NCBI RefSeq assembly: GCF_000024185.1
Contig: NC_013790.1
Coordinates: 2,741,613-2,805,612 of the forward strand
Direction: 5' to 3'
Source of the DNA: Methanobrevibacter ruminantium M1
GTDB lineage: Archaea; Methanobacteriota; Methanobacteria; Methanobacteriales; Methanobacteriaceae
DNA length: 64,000 nucleotides
Under the pieces are notes generated by a model. That model was not told the origin of the DNA, searched no databases, and saw only the letters and a list, made by a program, of their open reading frames with translations. The stretch's first letter is position 1; each line of letters opens with the position of its first letter. Below are positions 30,144 to 39,077 of this stretch, one piece after another. A program made the position numbers and the translations under genes.

Positions 30144-30938
30144 ATGGAGAATATTATCGAATCATTGGAGAAGTTCGGCCTTACAAGGTATGAGGCAAAG
30201 GCATATATAGGAATGACAAACATCATAAGCGGAAAGGCTGAGGACATTGCCAAGGCCTCCGAGATACCGCGATCAAAGATCTATTCCACATTAAAGGAAC
30301 TGGACAAGAAGGGATTCATTACAATAACCCATACAAGGCCAATCGAATATAAGGTTGTCCCTCCAAGGGAAGTCTACAAAAGGAAAAAGGAGGAATTGAT
30401 TAAAGAGCTGGAAGACTCAGAGGAAAAGCTGGATGAGATATACAACAGCCAAATATCTGAAGTACAGGCTCCTATCTGGCTTATAAAAACAAGCAAGAAC
30501 ATAATCAATAAAGAAGTTGAGATTGTAAAGAAGACAAGAAAATCATTGAACATGAGGGTTGGATTCCTCCTTGAAGGGGAAGGTGAGGAGCTTATCAAGG
30601 CATTCAATTCAATTCCAAGAAACATACCGATCAAGATACTTGCAAGCCCATACTGCTATATAAATCAGGAAAGGATTGATATCATTGAACTGTTTGAAAG
30701 TGCAAGGCTTGAAAACCTTGAAATCATAAAGGCAGACATTCCTTTTGTTAAGATAATTATTAGGGATGAAAAGGAGCTATTCAGGACAATTGTAAAGTTT
30801 ACAGGAAAGGAAAAGTCTGTATTGCCTGAGACTGCTGTAGGTGTATTGAATCAATATTCAGACATCTGCAAGAACTTTGATGAGCGTTTTGTTAATCAGT
30901 TTAATAGGATTAAGGCAAAAAAGAGTAGTATGAATTAA
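30144..30938 (+). CDS. TrmB-family transcriptional regulator
   Basis: 264 residues from the ATG at 30144 (AGGGAT upstream); the longer frame begins TTG. An N-terminal winged helix-turn-helix (LEKFGLTRYEAKAYIGM...KASEIPRSKIYSTLKELDKKGFI) is of the TrmB class. A helical linker follows at about 90-115, then a phospholipase-D-like effector-binding domain at about 125-260. Archaeal TrmB proteins sense sugars or other small ligands. The divergent partner is hcp, so a role in nitrosative or redox stress is an inference. Confidence 0.88.
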   Translation: MENIIESLEKFGLTRYEAKAYIGMTNIISGKAEDIAKASEIPRSKIYSTLKELDKKGFITITHTRPIEYKVVPPREVYKRKKEELIKELEDSEEKLDEIYNSQISEVQAPIWLIKTSKNIINKEVEIVKKTRKSLNMRVGFLLEGEGEELIKAFNSIPRNIPIKILASPYCYINQERIDIIELFESARLENLEIIKADIPFVKIIIRDEKELFRTIVKFTGKEKSVLPETAVGVLNQYSDICKNFDERFVNQFNRIKAKKSSMN

Positions 30939-31052
30939 AAAAAAATAAGAGCATATTATTAATAAATATAAACTTTAGTGGAATAGATACCTATCTCCCA
31001 ACTAAAGAAATAGCAAGTTTATTATTTTTTGCAAGGATAAACAAATGCCTTA

Positions 31053-31808
31053 TTAAACTATTTTATAAAGAATAATAGAAATGCAAGATAAAATTAAAAT
31101 AGATAGTAAAAAATAAATAAAAGTGCCTTTCTTTGTTCTAATATCAAAAGGCAAAATCTTATCCCAATAATCCGGACAAAAAATTAAAATTGTTTCTATC
31201 AAAGTAATGATTATTAAGCCTAATGCTAAAAAATTGAACTTTGAAAAAAACACGATTTTAAACATGACAAGAAAAGGAATAAATAAAGAAACACATCCAA
31301 ATAAGTAAAACCAAATAGGGGAGTATCCTATAAGCTTGTCTGAATTTTTAGATATTACCTTGCTTTTTTCATTAAAAATATCTCTCCTGAAAAACATTAT
31401 CCATAGAGGCAATAACCATGCCAAGGCAAATGAAAAAAATGCCCAAAAAGGACCGATGAAAATAGCGATGCTTAACCAAAAACTAAAAGCTCCTAAACTT
31501 AAGCACAATAAGTTTACTATAACTCCCTCATAACTCAATAAAACAGGATTTTCAGAAACTAACATATTAAAATAATTGGTATAAATCGAATGTAATGAAA
31601 TATTTAATCCTAAAAAGAGCATTAAAAGCTCAAAAGAGATTAAAAGAGGGAAAAATAAATTAGGGCTTGCTAAAGTAATGAATGATATAAATAATAAGGA
31701 AAAAACACTCATTAGAATAAACAATAAAATCCCTTGAATAACTCTCTCTTTAGGGTTTAATAAAAATGTATTAGTATTTAATATATTAAATAAATAGTTT
31801 AACATCAT
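31053..31808 (-). CDS. Polytopic membrane protein, possible cassette partner
   Basis: 251 residues with six to seven hydrophobic segments, no recognised family, and a start MMLNYLFNILNTNTF preceded by GGTGGT. It begins eleven bases after the remains of cassette copy 3 (GSGMFDEF then stop), exactly where the other cassettes have their small membrane proteins. By position it could be the immunity or transport partner of a lost toxin-like protein. That is inference; the sequence itself shows only an integral membrane protein. Confidence 0.65.
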   Translation of the reverse strand: MMLNYLFNILNTNTFLLNPKERVIQGILLFILMSVFSLLFISFITLASPNLFFPLLISFELLMLFLGLNISLHSIYTNYFNMLVSENPVLLSYEGVIVNLLCLSLGAFSFWLSIAIFIGPFWAFFSFALAWLLPLWIMFFRRDIFNEKSKVISKNSDKLIGYSPIWFYLFGCVSLFIPFLVMFKIVFFSKFNFLALGLIIITLIETILIFCPDYWDKILPFDIRTKKGTFIYFLLSILILSCISIILYKIV

Positions 31809-31818
31809 ACCACCTAAA

Positions 31819-31965
31819 ATTCATCGAACATTCCACTGCCATAAGCTGTTAACACTGTATCAACACCAACAAGGCAAGTCCAGGCAAACCAGTAGGAAGA
31901 GCAATCATACCTACTTCAAACAATAAGCCGCCTATGACACTTGCGATTAATTTAGGATTGGTGAA
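31819..31965 (-). pseudogene. Cassette copy 3: frameshifted fragment of the Gly-rich hydrophobic module
   Basis: Reads NPKLIASVIGGLLFEVGMIALPT in one frame and, after a small deletion near LALL, continues as VLTAYGSGMFDEF in another before a stop. Both pieces match copies 1 and 2. Most of the C-terminal part is deleted, bringing the downstream membrane gene close. Clearly a remnant. Confidence 0.8.
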
Positions 31966-31996
31966 AAGATAAAATTATCGAAAATAGAAATTATAA

Positions 31997-32154
31997 TTAA
32001 AACACAAAAATAATTACAAAAGTAAAAATTAATAAAATTATTACTGAAAACCTATAAATTTTAGATTTATTTGAAAATCATCTGGAATTATATGAATAAC
32101 CCCTATCGAAAATAAAAATGAAATTAAAAGAATTAATAAAGATTCACTTTTCAT
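31997..32154 (-). pseudogene. Small two-helix membrane protein, frameshifted paralogue
   Basis: From ATG 32154 (TGGGAT upstream) the frame gives 37 residues beginning MKSESLLILLISFLFSIGV, stopping at 32041. A shift of frame near the end restores a second hydrophobic helix (VIILLIFTFVIIFVF) ending at 31997. The joined product resembles the intact 53-residue protein at 32774 (MNSLLILIGFVIFLLALVI). It is therefore probably a one-base frameshift mutant; programmed frameshifting is a remote alternative. Confidence 0.65.
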
Positions 32155-32164
32155 AAATATCCCA

Positions 32165-32332
32165 CTAAGCTTTTAAAATAAAAACATGAAAAATAATTGC
32201 TAATAAAATCAAGATAATTACTATATATATCCTTTGAATTCTTTTATTCTCATCAAGTTGTAAAAATTTCTTATAATAAAAAGAAATTATAAAAAATATA
32301 AATAAAAATATGAATAAGAAAATATTATTCAT
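32165..32332 (-). CDS. Small two-helix membrane protein (55 aa), cassette 2 partner
   Basis: The ATG directly follows the stop codon of cassette copy 2, with GGTGG four bases before it, so it is translationally coupled. Product: hydrophobic helix (NIFLFIFLFIFFIISFYY), a charged loop KKFLQLDENKRIQRI, then a second helix (IVIILILLAIIFHVFIL). The layout equals the protein at 32980. Tiny two-helix membrane proteins behind a toxin-like gene are typical immunity proteins; this function is inferred from arrangement only. Confidence 0.65.
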   Translation of the reverse strand: MNNIFLFIFLFIFFIISFYYKKFLQLDENKRIQRIYIVIILILLAIIFHVFILKA

Positions 32333-32748
32333 TTAACCACCATTGATTGAATTTTCTATAGCAAGAATTACACTATTTTCCACATAAGCCCAAATAACAG
32401 TTGAAATCTTAGCATTTCCTTTACCTAATGACTCATCCATTATTGTTTTTCCATAGGCTTTAATTGATGGTACAAATCCTGTAACTAGTTTTTCTTGAAC
32501 TTCTTTATAGAGAACCCCTCTTGCAAGTCCTTCACTAGCACCTAATCCTATAAAGTTAAGCCCCATGGATAATCCGAAGTTTAATTGATTTTCCGGCTTT
32601 GCATAACCTGGATGATCTGTTCCTAAATCATCGAACATTCCACTGCCATAAGCTGTTAACACAGTACCAAGCCCCAACAAGGCAAGTCCAGGCAAACCAG
32701 TAGGAAGAGCAATCATACCTGCTTCAAACAATAGAGCTCTATAATACT
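32333..32748 (-). pseudogene. Cassette copy 2: orphan C-terminal module
   Basis: Open from a stop at about 32749 with no proper start; the homology begins sharply at LLFEAGMIALPTGLPG, so the N-terminal part is absent. About 90 residues are nearly identical to copy 1 (FEAGMIALPTG to GFVPSIKAYGKTI). After that the C-terminal tail (MDESLGKGNAKISTVIWAYV...) is unrelated to that of copy 1. Such headless modules with a new tail are what orphan toxin cassettes look like. It may be a silent donor for recombination, or simply a remnant; translation from an internal TTG or ATG is possible. Confidence 0.7.
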
Positions 32749-32773
32749 AGCCACTTATTATACTATTTTATAA

Positions 32774-32935
32774 TTAAAAAGATTTGAAAAAGTACCAAAA
32801 AATTAAAAACAATAAGAGAACTATAATTAATTTTAATATATTTTCAGATAATTTAAAGTTATCTGATAAGAAATATGGAATAACAAGAGCCAATAGAAAT
32901 ATAACAAAGCCAATAAGTATTAGTAAACTATTCAT
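32774..32935 (-). CDS. Small two-helix membrane protein (53 aa)
   Basis: ATG preceded by AGGTGATTTG, an excellent ribosome binding site. Two hydrophobic helices (LLILIGFVIFLLALVIPYFL and ILKLIIVLLLFLIFWYFF) are joined by a short polar loop SDNFKLSEN. It lies 44 bp after the 57-residue membrane gene and before cassette copy 2. The paralogue at 31997-32154 is frameshifted. Family not recognised; an immunity-type role is inferred from the array. Confidence 0.65.
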   Translation of the reverse strand: MNSLLILIGFVIFLLALVIPYFLSDNFKLSENILKLIIVLLLFLIFWYFFKSF

Positions 32936-32979
32936 CAAATCACCTAGCAGGAATTAACTGATAAATATTTTAAAATATT

Positions 32980-33153
32980 TTAATTACTGAATGCAATCAT
33001 TAATATCAGAACTGTTATTAAGAAATATATAACTAATAAAAATTTGCTTTGATTTTTACTTAGCCTATTAGTTACAGTAGCTTTTGAAGCATAAAAACGC
33101 AAAATAAAAAATAATGCAAACAATAATAACATCAAAAAATATTTAAATTTCAT
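32980..33153 (-). CDS. Small two-helix membrane protein (57 aa), overlaps cassette copy 1
   Basis: The ATG overlaps the stop codon of cassette copy 1 in an ATGA junction, with GGGGTG eight bases upstream inside that gene, so the two are translationally coupled. Product: MKFKYFLMLLLFALFFILRF, a basic loop ASKATVTNRLSKNQSK, then a second helix FLLVIYFLITVLILMIAF. It is the best evidence that each cassette is paired with its own small membrane protein. Family not recognised. Confidence 0.7.
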   Translation of the reverse strand: MKFKYFLMLLLFALFFILRFYASKATVTNRLSKNQSKFLLVIYFLITVLILMIAFSN

Positions 33154-34007
33154 CTTACACCCCATTTAAGGAAAGTGTCAAATAAGATATTTTGCAAAAT
33201 ATTATCAAAATAACTTTTAGCAACACCTGCTAAAACACCATTATCATCATAAAATGTCTCTTTAATTATTGTTTTTCCATAGGCTTTAATAGATGGCACG
33301 AATCCTACTACTAGTTTTTCTTGAACTTCATTGTATAAAACTCCCCTAAGAAAACCTTCACTACCACCTAAGCCTAAAAAGTTCAGTGTCATTGATAATC
33401 CGAAGTTTAATTGATTTTCCGGCTTTGCATATCCTGGATGATCTGTTCCTAAATCATCGAACATTCCACTGCCATAAGCTGTTAACACTGTACCAAGCCC
33501 CAACAAGGCAAGTCCAGGCAAACCAGTAGGAAGAGCAATCATACCTGCTTCAAACAAAAGTCCGCCGACAACACTTGCAACTAATTTAGGATCAGACAAA
33601 TAGGAGACTATTGCTGTGAAATTAATATCCGAATCATTTACCAAAGATATTATCCAATTAGATAAACAATTTATATCATAGTAGGATGAGTTTACTATGC
33701 TTTTTAGATTGGAAATTATTGTGGAGTTTTTTAGGAAATTGAAGGTTCCTAAATCCATGCCTCCATTCAAATAGTTATTTTCCAATATGTCAGATGATAT
33801 TAAACTTGCAACACTTCCATCTGGGCCAAATATCAATTTAGAGGAGTTGTCTGCTAATTCGAATATTATTGTTCCATTGCCCTGTGAACATTGGAAGTCT
33901 CCACCTTTGAATATTGCTTTTAACAATTCGCCAACTGCACAGGTACTTGAGTCGGATCCTGCTAGTTTTATGATTTGTTTAAAGTAGTTATTCCTGAACC
34001 TGCATAA
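33150..34007 (-). pseudogene. Cassette copy 1: toxin-like protein with Gly-rich hydrophobic module, 5' damaged
   Basis: The frame is open from 34007 but has no ATG or GTG before residue FKQIIKLAGSDSS. Upstream, another frame reads YKFAYSYAGSGITTLNK, which suggests a frameshift near 33980 and loss of the original N-terminus. Visible parts are a globular region (LLKAIFKGGDFQCSQGNGTI...), the conserved module NPKL-like/DPKLVASVVGGLLFEAG, a Gly-rich hydrophobic stretch (GLPGLALLGLGTVLTAYGSG), DLGTDHPGYAKPENQLNFGL, and a private C-terminal tail. I recognise no family. The Gly-rich helix-like stretch would suit membrane insertion. Its 3' end overlaps a two-helix membrane gene. Confidence 0.65.
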
Positions 34008-34392
34008 CTATAAGCAAATTTATATAACTTATTGTTTTTATAGATGCCTATCCTTAATAAATACTAAAAATAGATATGAGTAGTTTATTATATATAAATT
34101 TAACTATAAGTCATATAAATTTATTATTTTAAAAAAATAAAACGAAACCATAAGTTATAAGCAAAATAAATAAAAAATATTCAGAAAATATATTGATAAC
34201 TGAATAAAAAAATATGAAACAAAAATAGAAATGAAGATTATTCAAAAGAAGAATTAATTATTGGACAATGCAAAATAAAATATATTGAAAAAAATCTTAA
34301 GAAGCAGGGAAAAAGAATAAATTTTATAAAAACTTAAAGAAAAAGAGTTGATTTAAAATTAAATATTTTTAAAAAAGTAATTTATAGCAAGC
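34008..34392. other. Decayed upstream part of cassette copy 1 and AT-rich spacer
   Basis: From 34008 to about 34080 a minus-strand frame (YLLRIGIYKNNKLYKFAYSY) reads into cassette copy 1 in a different frame and is likely its remnant. The remainder to 34392 is AT-rich with no frame I can support. Confidence 0.4.
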
Positions 34393-35481
34393 CTATTTAA
34401 AAGATTTTTCAACAATATCTGCTATATTGTCCCCTACACTTAAAATGGCTTCCTTATAGGTAGCTGTATTTTTAGCATAGTCATCATAGTTGTCCACCAC
34501 ATCAAATATGGCCTCATCAAGGTCTTCCAAGTCACATTCAATGGTAGCTCCCTTGAATATTGAAACCATATCATGATAGCGTCCGTATTTCACCCTTTTA
34601 AGAATGACCACCGGCAGATTGCACACCATGGCCTCATGGAGCATAAGGCCGTCATTTGTCAATACTGCAAGGTCTGCAAGATGAAGAAGATCATTTACCC
34701 AGTCTATAAAGCCTACATTGATTATCTTAGTTTCATCAATATACTTATAAAACTCCTCTTCTAGAGGATCTCCACATAAGACCAAGTTGAATCTGTCACT
34801 GTATTTTGAAAACTGGTCAATTGCCTGGGCAGTCTTTTCAAATAGGCTGGAACCTGATGAGAATACAATTGTTTGCTTAGACGGGTCAAACTCCATTGCA
34901 TCTGGGTTTTTCTTCTTAAGTTCACTGCAATGTTCATTTAACTTATCAAGGGCCTTTTTCTTATCCCCAAGACTAATGTTGTCATTTACAGGCAAGAAGG
35001 ACTTTACCATCCTATCTGGAATATTAGGCTCTAAAAACAGATTGTTTTCAGGAAGAATTATTGGAGTTCCAATCTTTCCGCATATCTTAGTGTCCAAAGG
35101 AGTGATTAAAAGGCTTACAGAAGGGGTTCGGGTTATCTTTGCAGCAAGAGCACCTATGATGGCTCCCCCTCCAAGGATTCCAAGGACCAGATCGAATTTC
35201 TTTTCCTTGATTAGGCTTCTTGTTTTAAATAGAGCCTTAACAGAACGTGTTGCAGCGTTTACAGTTGTCTTAAGAGTGGCAGAATGGCCTCCAGCCTGTG
35301 GAATGATAACCTTATTCCATTCCATATTGTTCTTTTTAAACAATATACCTGGTGCGGATTCATCCAATGCTATCTCACACTCCATTCCTCGTTTGGTAAG
35401 GGCATTGTAAACATTCAATGCAATTCCGGCATCTCCGCCTAATCCTCTGCCTGTTACAATAATCAAAACTTTCTTAGCCAC
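34393..35481 (-). CDS. MurG-like glycosyltransferase (GT28-type)
   Basis: 362 residues with two Rossmann-like halves, the GT-B architecture of MurG. The N-terminal half starts KKVLIIVTGRGLGGDAGIALNV, with the acceptor region GILGGGAIIGALAAK. The C-terminal half shows TIVFSSGSSLFEKTAQAI and the nucleotide-sugar segment VLTNDGLMLHEAMVCNLPVVIL, equivalent to the MurG GG(A)xTxxE loop. In pseudomurein-walled methanogens such proteins are candidates for adding N-acetylglucosamine to the lipid-linked precursor. No membrane helix is obvious; probably at the inner membrane face. Substrate not proven. Confidence 0.75.
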   Translation of the reverse strand: MAKKVLIIVTGRGLGGDAGIALNVYNALTKRGMECEIALDESAPGILFKKNNMEWNKVIIPQAGGHSATLKTTVNAATRSVKALFKTRSLIKEKKFDLVLGILGGGAIIGALAAKITRTPSVSLLITPLDTKICGKIGTPIILPENNLFLEPNIPDRMVKSFLPVNDNISLGDKKKALDKLNEHCSELKKKNPDAMEFDPSKQTIVFSSGSSLFEKTAQAIDQFSKYSDRFNLVLCGDPLEEEFYKYIDETKIINVGFIDWVNDLLHLADLAVLTNDGLMLHEAMVCNLPVVILKRVKYGRYHDMVSIFKGATIECDLEDLDEAIFDVVDNYDDYAKNTATYKEAILSVGDNIADIVEKSFK

Positions 35482-35820
35482 AAAGATTCCTCAAAAAAGA
35501 TTAGAATAAATTAATCCTTAGTTTTAAAAAAATAAATAATAAAATTTGTACTATATAATTTATATTCATAATATTTTATATACTTTAAGAAAAATTAATT
35601 GAATTAAGACAATATTTTAAAGATTTAGAACCAACACTTAAAAAATTTTATAAAAAATAAAAGATAAAGTAAGATTATCTAAATAAGATTTTGATTAAAC
35701 TTTTTCTAAAAGTTTAAAATAATTATTATCTAATAAGATTTAAGAAAAGAATTTTGATCAAACTTTTTCTAAAAGTTTGGAATTTTAATCAGGCTTTTCT
35801 AAAAGTTTGAAGGTGATAGA
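35482..35820 (+). promoter_or_regulatory. Leader of the barnase gene with three TTTTGATCAAAC hairpin elements
   Basis: Three tandem copies of the dispersed element lie at 35688-35716, 35751-35780 and 35782-35810 (TTTTGATCAAAC then TTTTTCTAAAAGTTTG). The last runs directly into the ribosome binding site AGGTGATAGA before the ATG. Their hairpins would sit in the 5' leader. The same arrangement precedes the flippase gene at 63567. Upstream of these the region is AT-rich. Confidence 0.55.
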
Positions 35821-36279
35821 ATGAAAAACTGGAAAATAATTGGATTAATATTAATCATCCTTCTTGCTGTCGTTTCAGTTAGCGGCTGCATTGGTGATGA
35901 CTCTTCATCTGATACCACATCAATCAGTGCAGATGCCCTTAATATTACAGAAGATGGAACCTACGACTCCAAGGAAGAGGTTGCAGCCTATATAGATGAA
36001 TATCACAAACTTCCTTCCAACTACATTACCAAAAGTGAGGCAAAGGCTCTCGGATGGCATGGAGGCAGCGTTGAAAAGTATGCACCTGGAAAATGCATAG
36101 GAGGAGACATATTCTCCAATCGTCAATCAATTCTTCCTATAGGCCATGAATACAAGGAATGCGATATAGACACTCTTGGAGCTGACAGCAGAGGCCCTAA
36201 AAGAATAGTCTTCTCTACAGACGACTATGAGGTTTACTATACCGGAGACCACTATGCAAGCTTTGAGCACTTGACTTAA
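35821..36279 (+). CDS. Secreted barnase-type ribonuclease, predicted lipoprotein
   Basis: 152 residues. The signal peptide MKNWKIIGLILIILLAVVSV ends in a lipobox SVSGC, so the protein would be lipid-anchored outside the cell. After a Ser/Thr linker (to about 50) comes a complete barnase-family domain: LPSNYITKSEAKALGW, GGDIFSNRQSILP, ECDIDTLG, RIVFSTDDYEVYYTGDHYASF. The catalytic Glu (in KECDID), Arg (in PKRIVFS) and His (in GDHYASF) are all present at the barnase positions. GGTGATAGA precedes the ATG. It should cleave RNA after guanine. The downstream gene is the matching barstar. An active surface RNase toxin is the simplest reading. Confidence 0.92.
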   Translation: MKNWKIIGLILIILLAVVSVSGCIGDDSSSDTTSISADALNITEDGTYDSKEEVAAYIDEYHKLPSNYITKSEAKALGWHGGSVEKYAPGKCIGGDIFSNRQSILPIGHEYKECDIDTLGADSRGPKRIVFSTDDYEVYYTGDHYASFEHLT

Positions 36280-36370
36280 AGCTTTAGAAGTTCAAGTTTA
36301 ACAAGGTTAAAATCGATTATTTGTACTTTAAATAAAGATCAAATAAGATTTTAACTTTATACCTATTTTA

Positions 36371-36682
36371 ATGATTAATATGACAAATAAGCTAATAGAA
36401 AAACGACGAGAGAGAAAAAGACTTAAAAAGATAGTGGATAATATGAATGAGATAGTTTTATTTGGAGAGGATATGAAAGAAGATCCTCATAAATACATTA
36501 AAGAGACTTTGGATTTCCCAGATTATTATGGGGAAAACTTGGATGCTCTATTTGACTGTCTAAGCGAGGTTTATAATAAGACAATTATTATAAAGGACAG
36601 TGTATTGGTGGATGAAGATATAATTCAGACATTCGTTGATGCCAATGATGAAAATCCAGATATGGACTTGATTTTAGATTAG
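36371..36682 (+). CDS. Barstar-family ribonuclease inhibitor
   Basis: 103 residues in the longest frame; the barstar domain starts at the internal ATG at 36443 (MNEIVLFGEDMKED), so the basic 24-residue N-terminal extension may not be translated. The family hallmark FPDYYGENLDALFDCLSE is exact, with the acidic helix that plugs the barnase active site (YGENLDALxDCL). The C-terminal strand MDLILD matches ITIILS of barstar. No signal peptide, so it protects the cytoplasm against the RNase encoded 91 bp upstream. Together they form an immunity pair on one transcript. Confidence 0.93.
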   Translation: MINMTNKLIEKRRERKRLKKIVDNMNEIVLFGEDMKEDPHKYIKETLDFPDYYGENLDALFDCLSEVYNKTIIIKDSVLVDEDIIQTFVDANDENPDMDLILD

Positions 36683-37059
36683 GCTGGTTTAAAAGTCTAA
36701 AATAATTTAGAATCCTTTAATGATTCTAAAATAACTTAAATTAAATCATTAAGCAAAAATGCCTAAGATGACTTAAATTAAATCATTTTAGACAAAAATC
36801 CTAAAATTAATTATTTAATACACCTAATATTTCACTGCTTTAAACATTTATTTTTAAGAACCTATAAAAATAATGAAATTTTTTATTATATTAAAAGTCT
36901 AAAAAACTCTAATTTTAACAATAATTAAATAAGATAAAAAATAAACTTATAATATTATAATGTATCCAAATTATGATTCATAGACCCATATAATTTTAAA
37001 GATACCTTATTAATCATAAAACTTATTAAAATTCTTTAAAATAAAAAACTGGTGAAAAA
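36683..37059. other. Spacer before thrS with degenerate repeats
   Basis: AGAATC / GATTCT forms a weak hairpin at about 36710-36728 that may end the barnase-barstar transcript. The phrase ACTTAAATTAAATCATT recurs twice at about 36735-36785. The rest is AT-rich and should hold the thrS promoter. Confidence 0.45.
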
Positions 37060-38886
37060 ATGAGAGTATTGCTTATTCACTCTGATTATATAAAATATCA
37101 AGTAAAAAACAAAACTCCAGTGGCTGAAGAGATTGAAGAGGCTAAAGAATCAAATGCCTTCGAAGAGGCTTTGGTTGTCTTTACAGCTGTTGAAAAGGAA
37201 GATGAGAAAAATCCTAATGCAGTTGTCAAGAACTTAGTTGCTGAAGTTAAAAAAACAAATGAAGAAGTAAATGCTGAAAGGATTGTATTGTATCCATACG
37301 CTCACCTTTCCTCATCCTTAAGCGGCCCTAAAGTAGGGGTTCAGGTATTGAAAGACGCTGAAGCTGCCCTTAAGGAAGAAGGATTCGAAGTGTTCAGAGT
37401 TCCATTCGGCTGGTATAAGGCATTTGAACTTTCCTGTAAAGGACACCCATTATCCGAACTTTCAAGGACCATCGGTGCTGAAGAGGAAGCTGAAGAAGAG
37501 GAAGAAGAGAAAAAACCATCCAAATGGCTTATCTTTGATGATGGGGAAACAATCGAACCTAAGGAATACAATTACCAAAGCAAAGACCTTGAAAAATTAG
37601 TTGCATATGAGCTCGGCGAAGGGGCTTCAGACGAAGGAGAGCCTCCACATGTCAAGATCATGAGGGAAAAGGAGCTATGTGACTATGAAATCGCATCTGA
37701 CATAGGTAACCTCAAATGGTATCCTAAGGGCAGATTGGTCCGTGACTTGCTTGCTGACTATGTATACAACTTCGTTGTAGACTTAGGTGCAATGCCTATC
37801 GAAACCCCTATCTTCTATGACCTTGCAAACGATGCAATCAGGGAACATGCAGCAAAGTTCGGAGAAAGACAATATAAGACTGCAACCAAAAAGGACCTTA
37901 TGCTCAGATTCGCATGCTGTTTCGGTGCATTCAGAGTTTTAGGAGACTCTTTCCTTACCTGGAAAAACTTGCCTGCAAAGGTTTATGAACTCTCCACCTA
38001 CAGTTTCAGATTTGAAAAAAGAGGGGAAGTTGTAGGTCTTAAAAGATTAAGGGCATTCACCATGCCTGATATGCACAGCTTCTGTGCAGACATGCCACAA
38101 GCATTAGAGGAATTCGACGCTCAAGTTGACATGTGTGTCCAGACTGGAGTAGACCTTGACGTAAACTATGAGGCAATCTTCAGGGCAACTGAAGACTTCT
38201 ATGAGGAAAACAAGGAATGGATGGAAGCAACAGCAAAAAGAATCGGCAAGCCATTGCTTTTAGAAATCTTACCAGAACGTAAGCATTACTGGTCCTGCAA
38301 AATCGACTTTGCGGCTATCGACTACCTTGGCAGACCTATTGAAAACCCTACCGTACAGATTGATGTAGAAAGCGGTAAAAGATTTGGCATCGAATATATC
38401 GATGAAGAGGAAAATCCTCAAAACCCTATAATATTGCACTGCTCACCGACTGGAAGTGTTGAAAGGGTTATCTGCAGTTTGCTTGAAAACACTGCAAAAG
38501 AGGATGGAAAGGCTCCAATGCTACCTACCTGGCTCTCTCCATCACAAGTCAGAATCTTGCCTATAGGAGAAAAGCATCTTGAATATGCTAACCAATTGGC
38601 TGATAAGATTGCAGCGGAAAACATCCGTGTAGATCTTGACAACAGCGATGACAGGGTCGGTAAGAAAATAAGAAGCGCTTCCAAGGAATGGGTCCCTTAC
38701 ATAATTGTAATTGGAGACAAGGAAGTTGAAAATGATGTCTACTCTGTAACCGTTAGGGAAAGCGGTGAAAAGGTAGACATGACTGCTGAAGAGTTAATTG
38801 CAGAAGTCAAGGCAAAAACCGAAGGCATGCCATTTAGAAGACTTCCATTACCTAGAAACACAGCAGAAAGAATTAATTTTAAATAA
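37060..38886 (+). CDS. thrS: Threonyl-tRNA synthetase, archaeal type
   Basis: 608 residues, class II synthetase. The N-terminal ~145 residues form the archaeal editing domain related to D-aminoacyl-tRNA deacylase ([14 protein letters not shown]...[14 protein letters not shown]), which removes mischarged serine. An acidic Glu-rich linker lies at about 145-155. The catalytic core has motif 2 ([21 protein letters not shown]) with zinc-binding Cys and His nearby, and motif 3 near [12 protein letters not shown]. The anticodon-binding domain spans about 500-608. GGTGA lies six bases before the ATG. A terminator hairpin overlaps the end. Confidence 0.97.
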   Translation: MRVLLIHSDYIKYQVKNKTPVAEEIEEAKESNAFEEALVVFTAVEKEDEKNPNAVVKNLVAEVKKTNEEVNAERIVLYPYAHLSSSLSGPKVGVQVLKDAEAALKEEGFEVFRVPFGWYKAFELSCKGHPLSELSRTIGAEEEAEEEEEEKKPSKWLIFDDGETIEPKEYNYQSKDLEKLVAYELGEGASDEGEPPHVKIMREKELCDYEIASDIGNLKWYPKGRLVRDLLADYVYNFVVDLGAMPIETPIFYDLANDAIREHAAKFGERQYKTATKKDLMLRFACCFGAFRVLGDSFLTWKNLPAKVYELSTYSFRFEKRGEVVGLKRLRAFTMPDMHSFCADMPQALEEFDAQVDMCVQTGVDLDVNYEAIFRATEDFYEENKEWMEATAKRIGKPLLLEILPERKHYWSCKIDFAAIDYLGRPIENPTVQIDVESGKRFGIEYIDEEENPQNPIILHCSPTGSVERVICSLLENTAKEDGKAPMLPTWLSPSQVRILPIGEKHLEYANQLADKIAAENIRVDLDNSDDRVGKKIRSASKEWVPYIIVIGDKEVENDVYSVTVRESGEKVDMTAEELIAEVKAKTEGMPFRRLPLPRNTAERINFK

Positions 38887-38922
38887 GTTGATTAATTTCA
38901 ACTTATCTTTTTCTTTTTTTAA
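38883..38922 (+). terminator. thrS terminator
   Basis: Stem ATAAGTTGA / TCAACTTAT starting at the stop codon, followed by CTTTTTCTTTTTTT. Confidence 0.8.
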
Positions 38923-39077
38923 AAAAAATCGATTTAAAAATAAACAATCAATCGTATTTTAAAAATCAGTTAAAAATAAAAACAAGCTATTTTTCTTTTT
39001 AATAAATTAATTAGTTTATGTATGGGCCCTATATTTTATAAGCAAAAATCATATTTTATTTAATAAAGAGAGATATA

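Noticed and set aside
34787-35410. A 207-codon frame antisense to the MurG-like gene
   Set aside because: The opposite strand has a complete GT-B glycosyltransferase with conserved motifs; the antisense product matches nothing and has no start signal.
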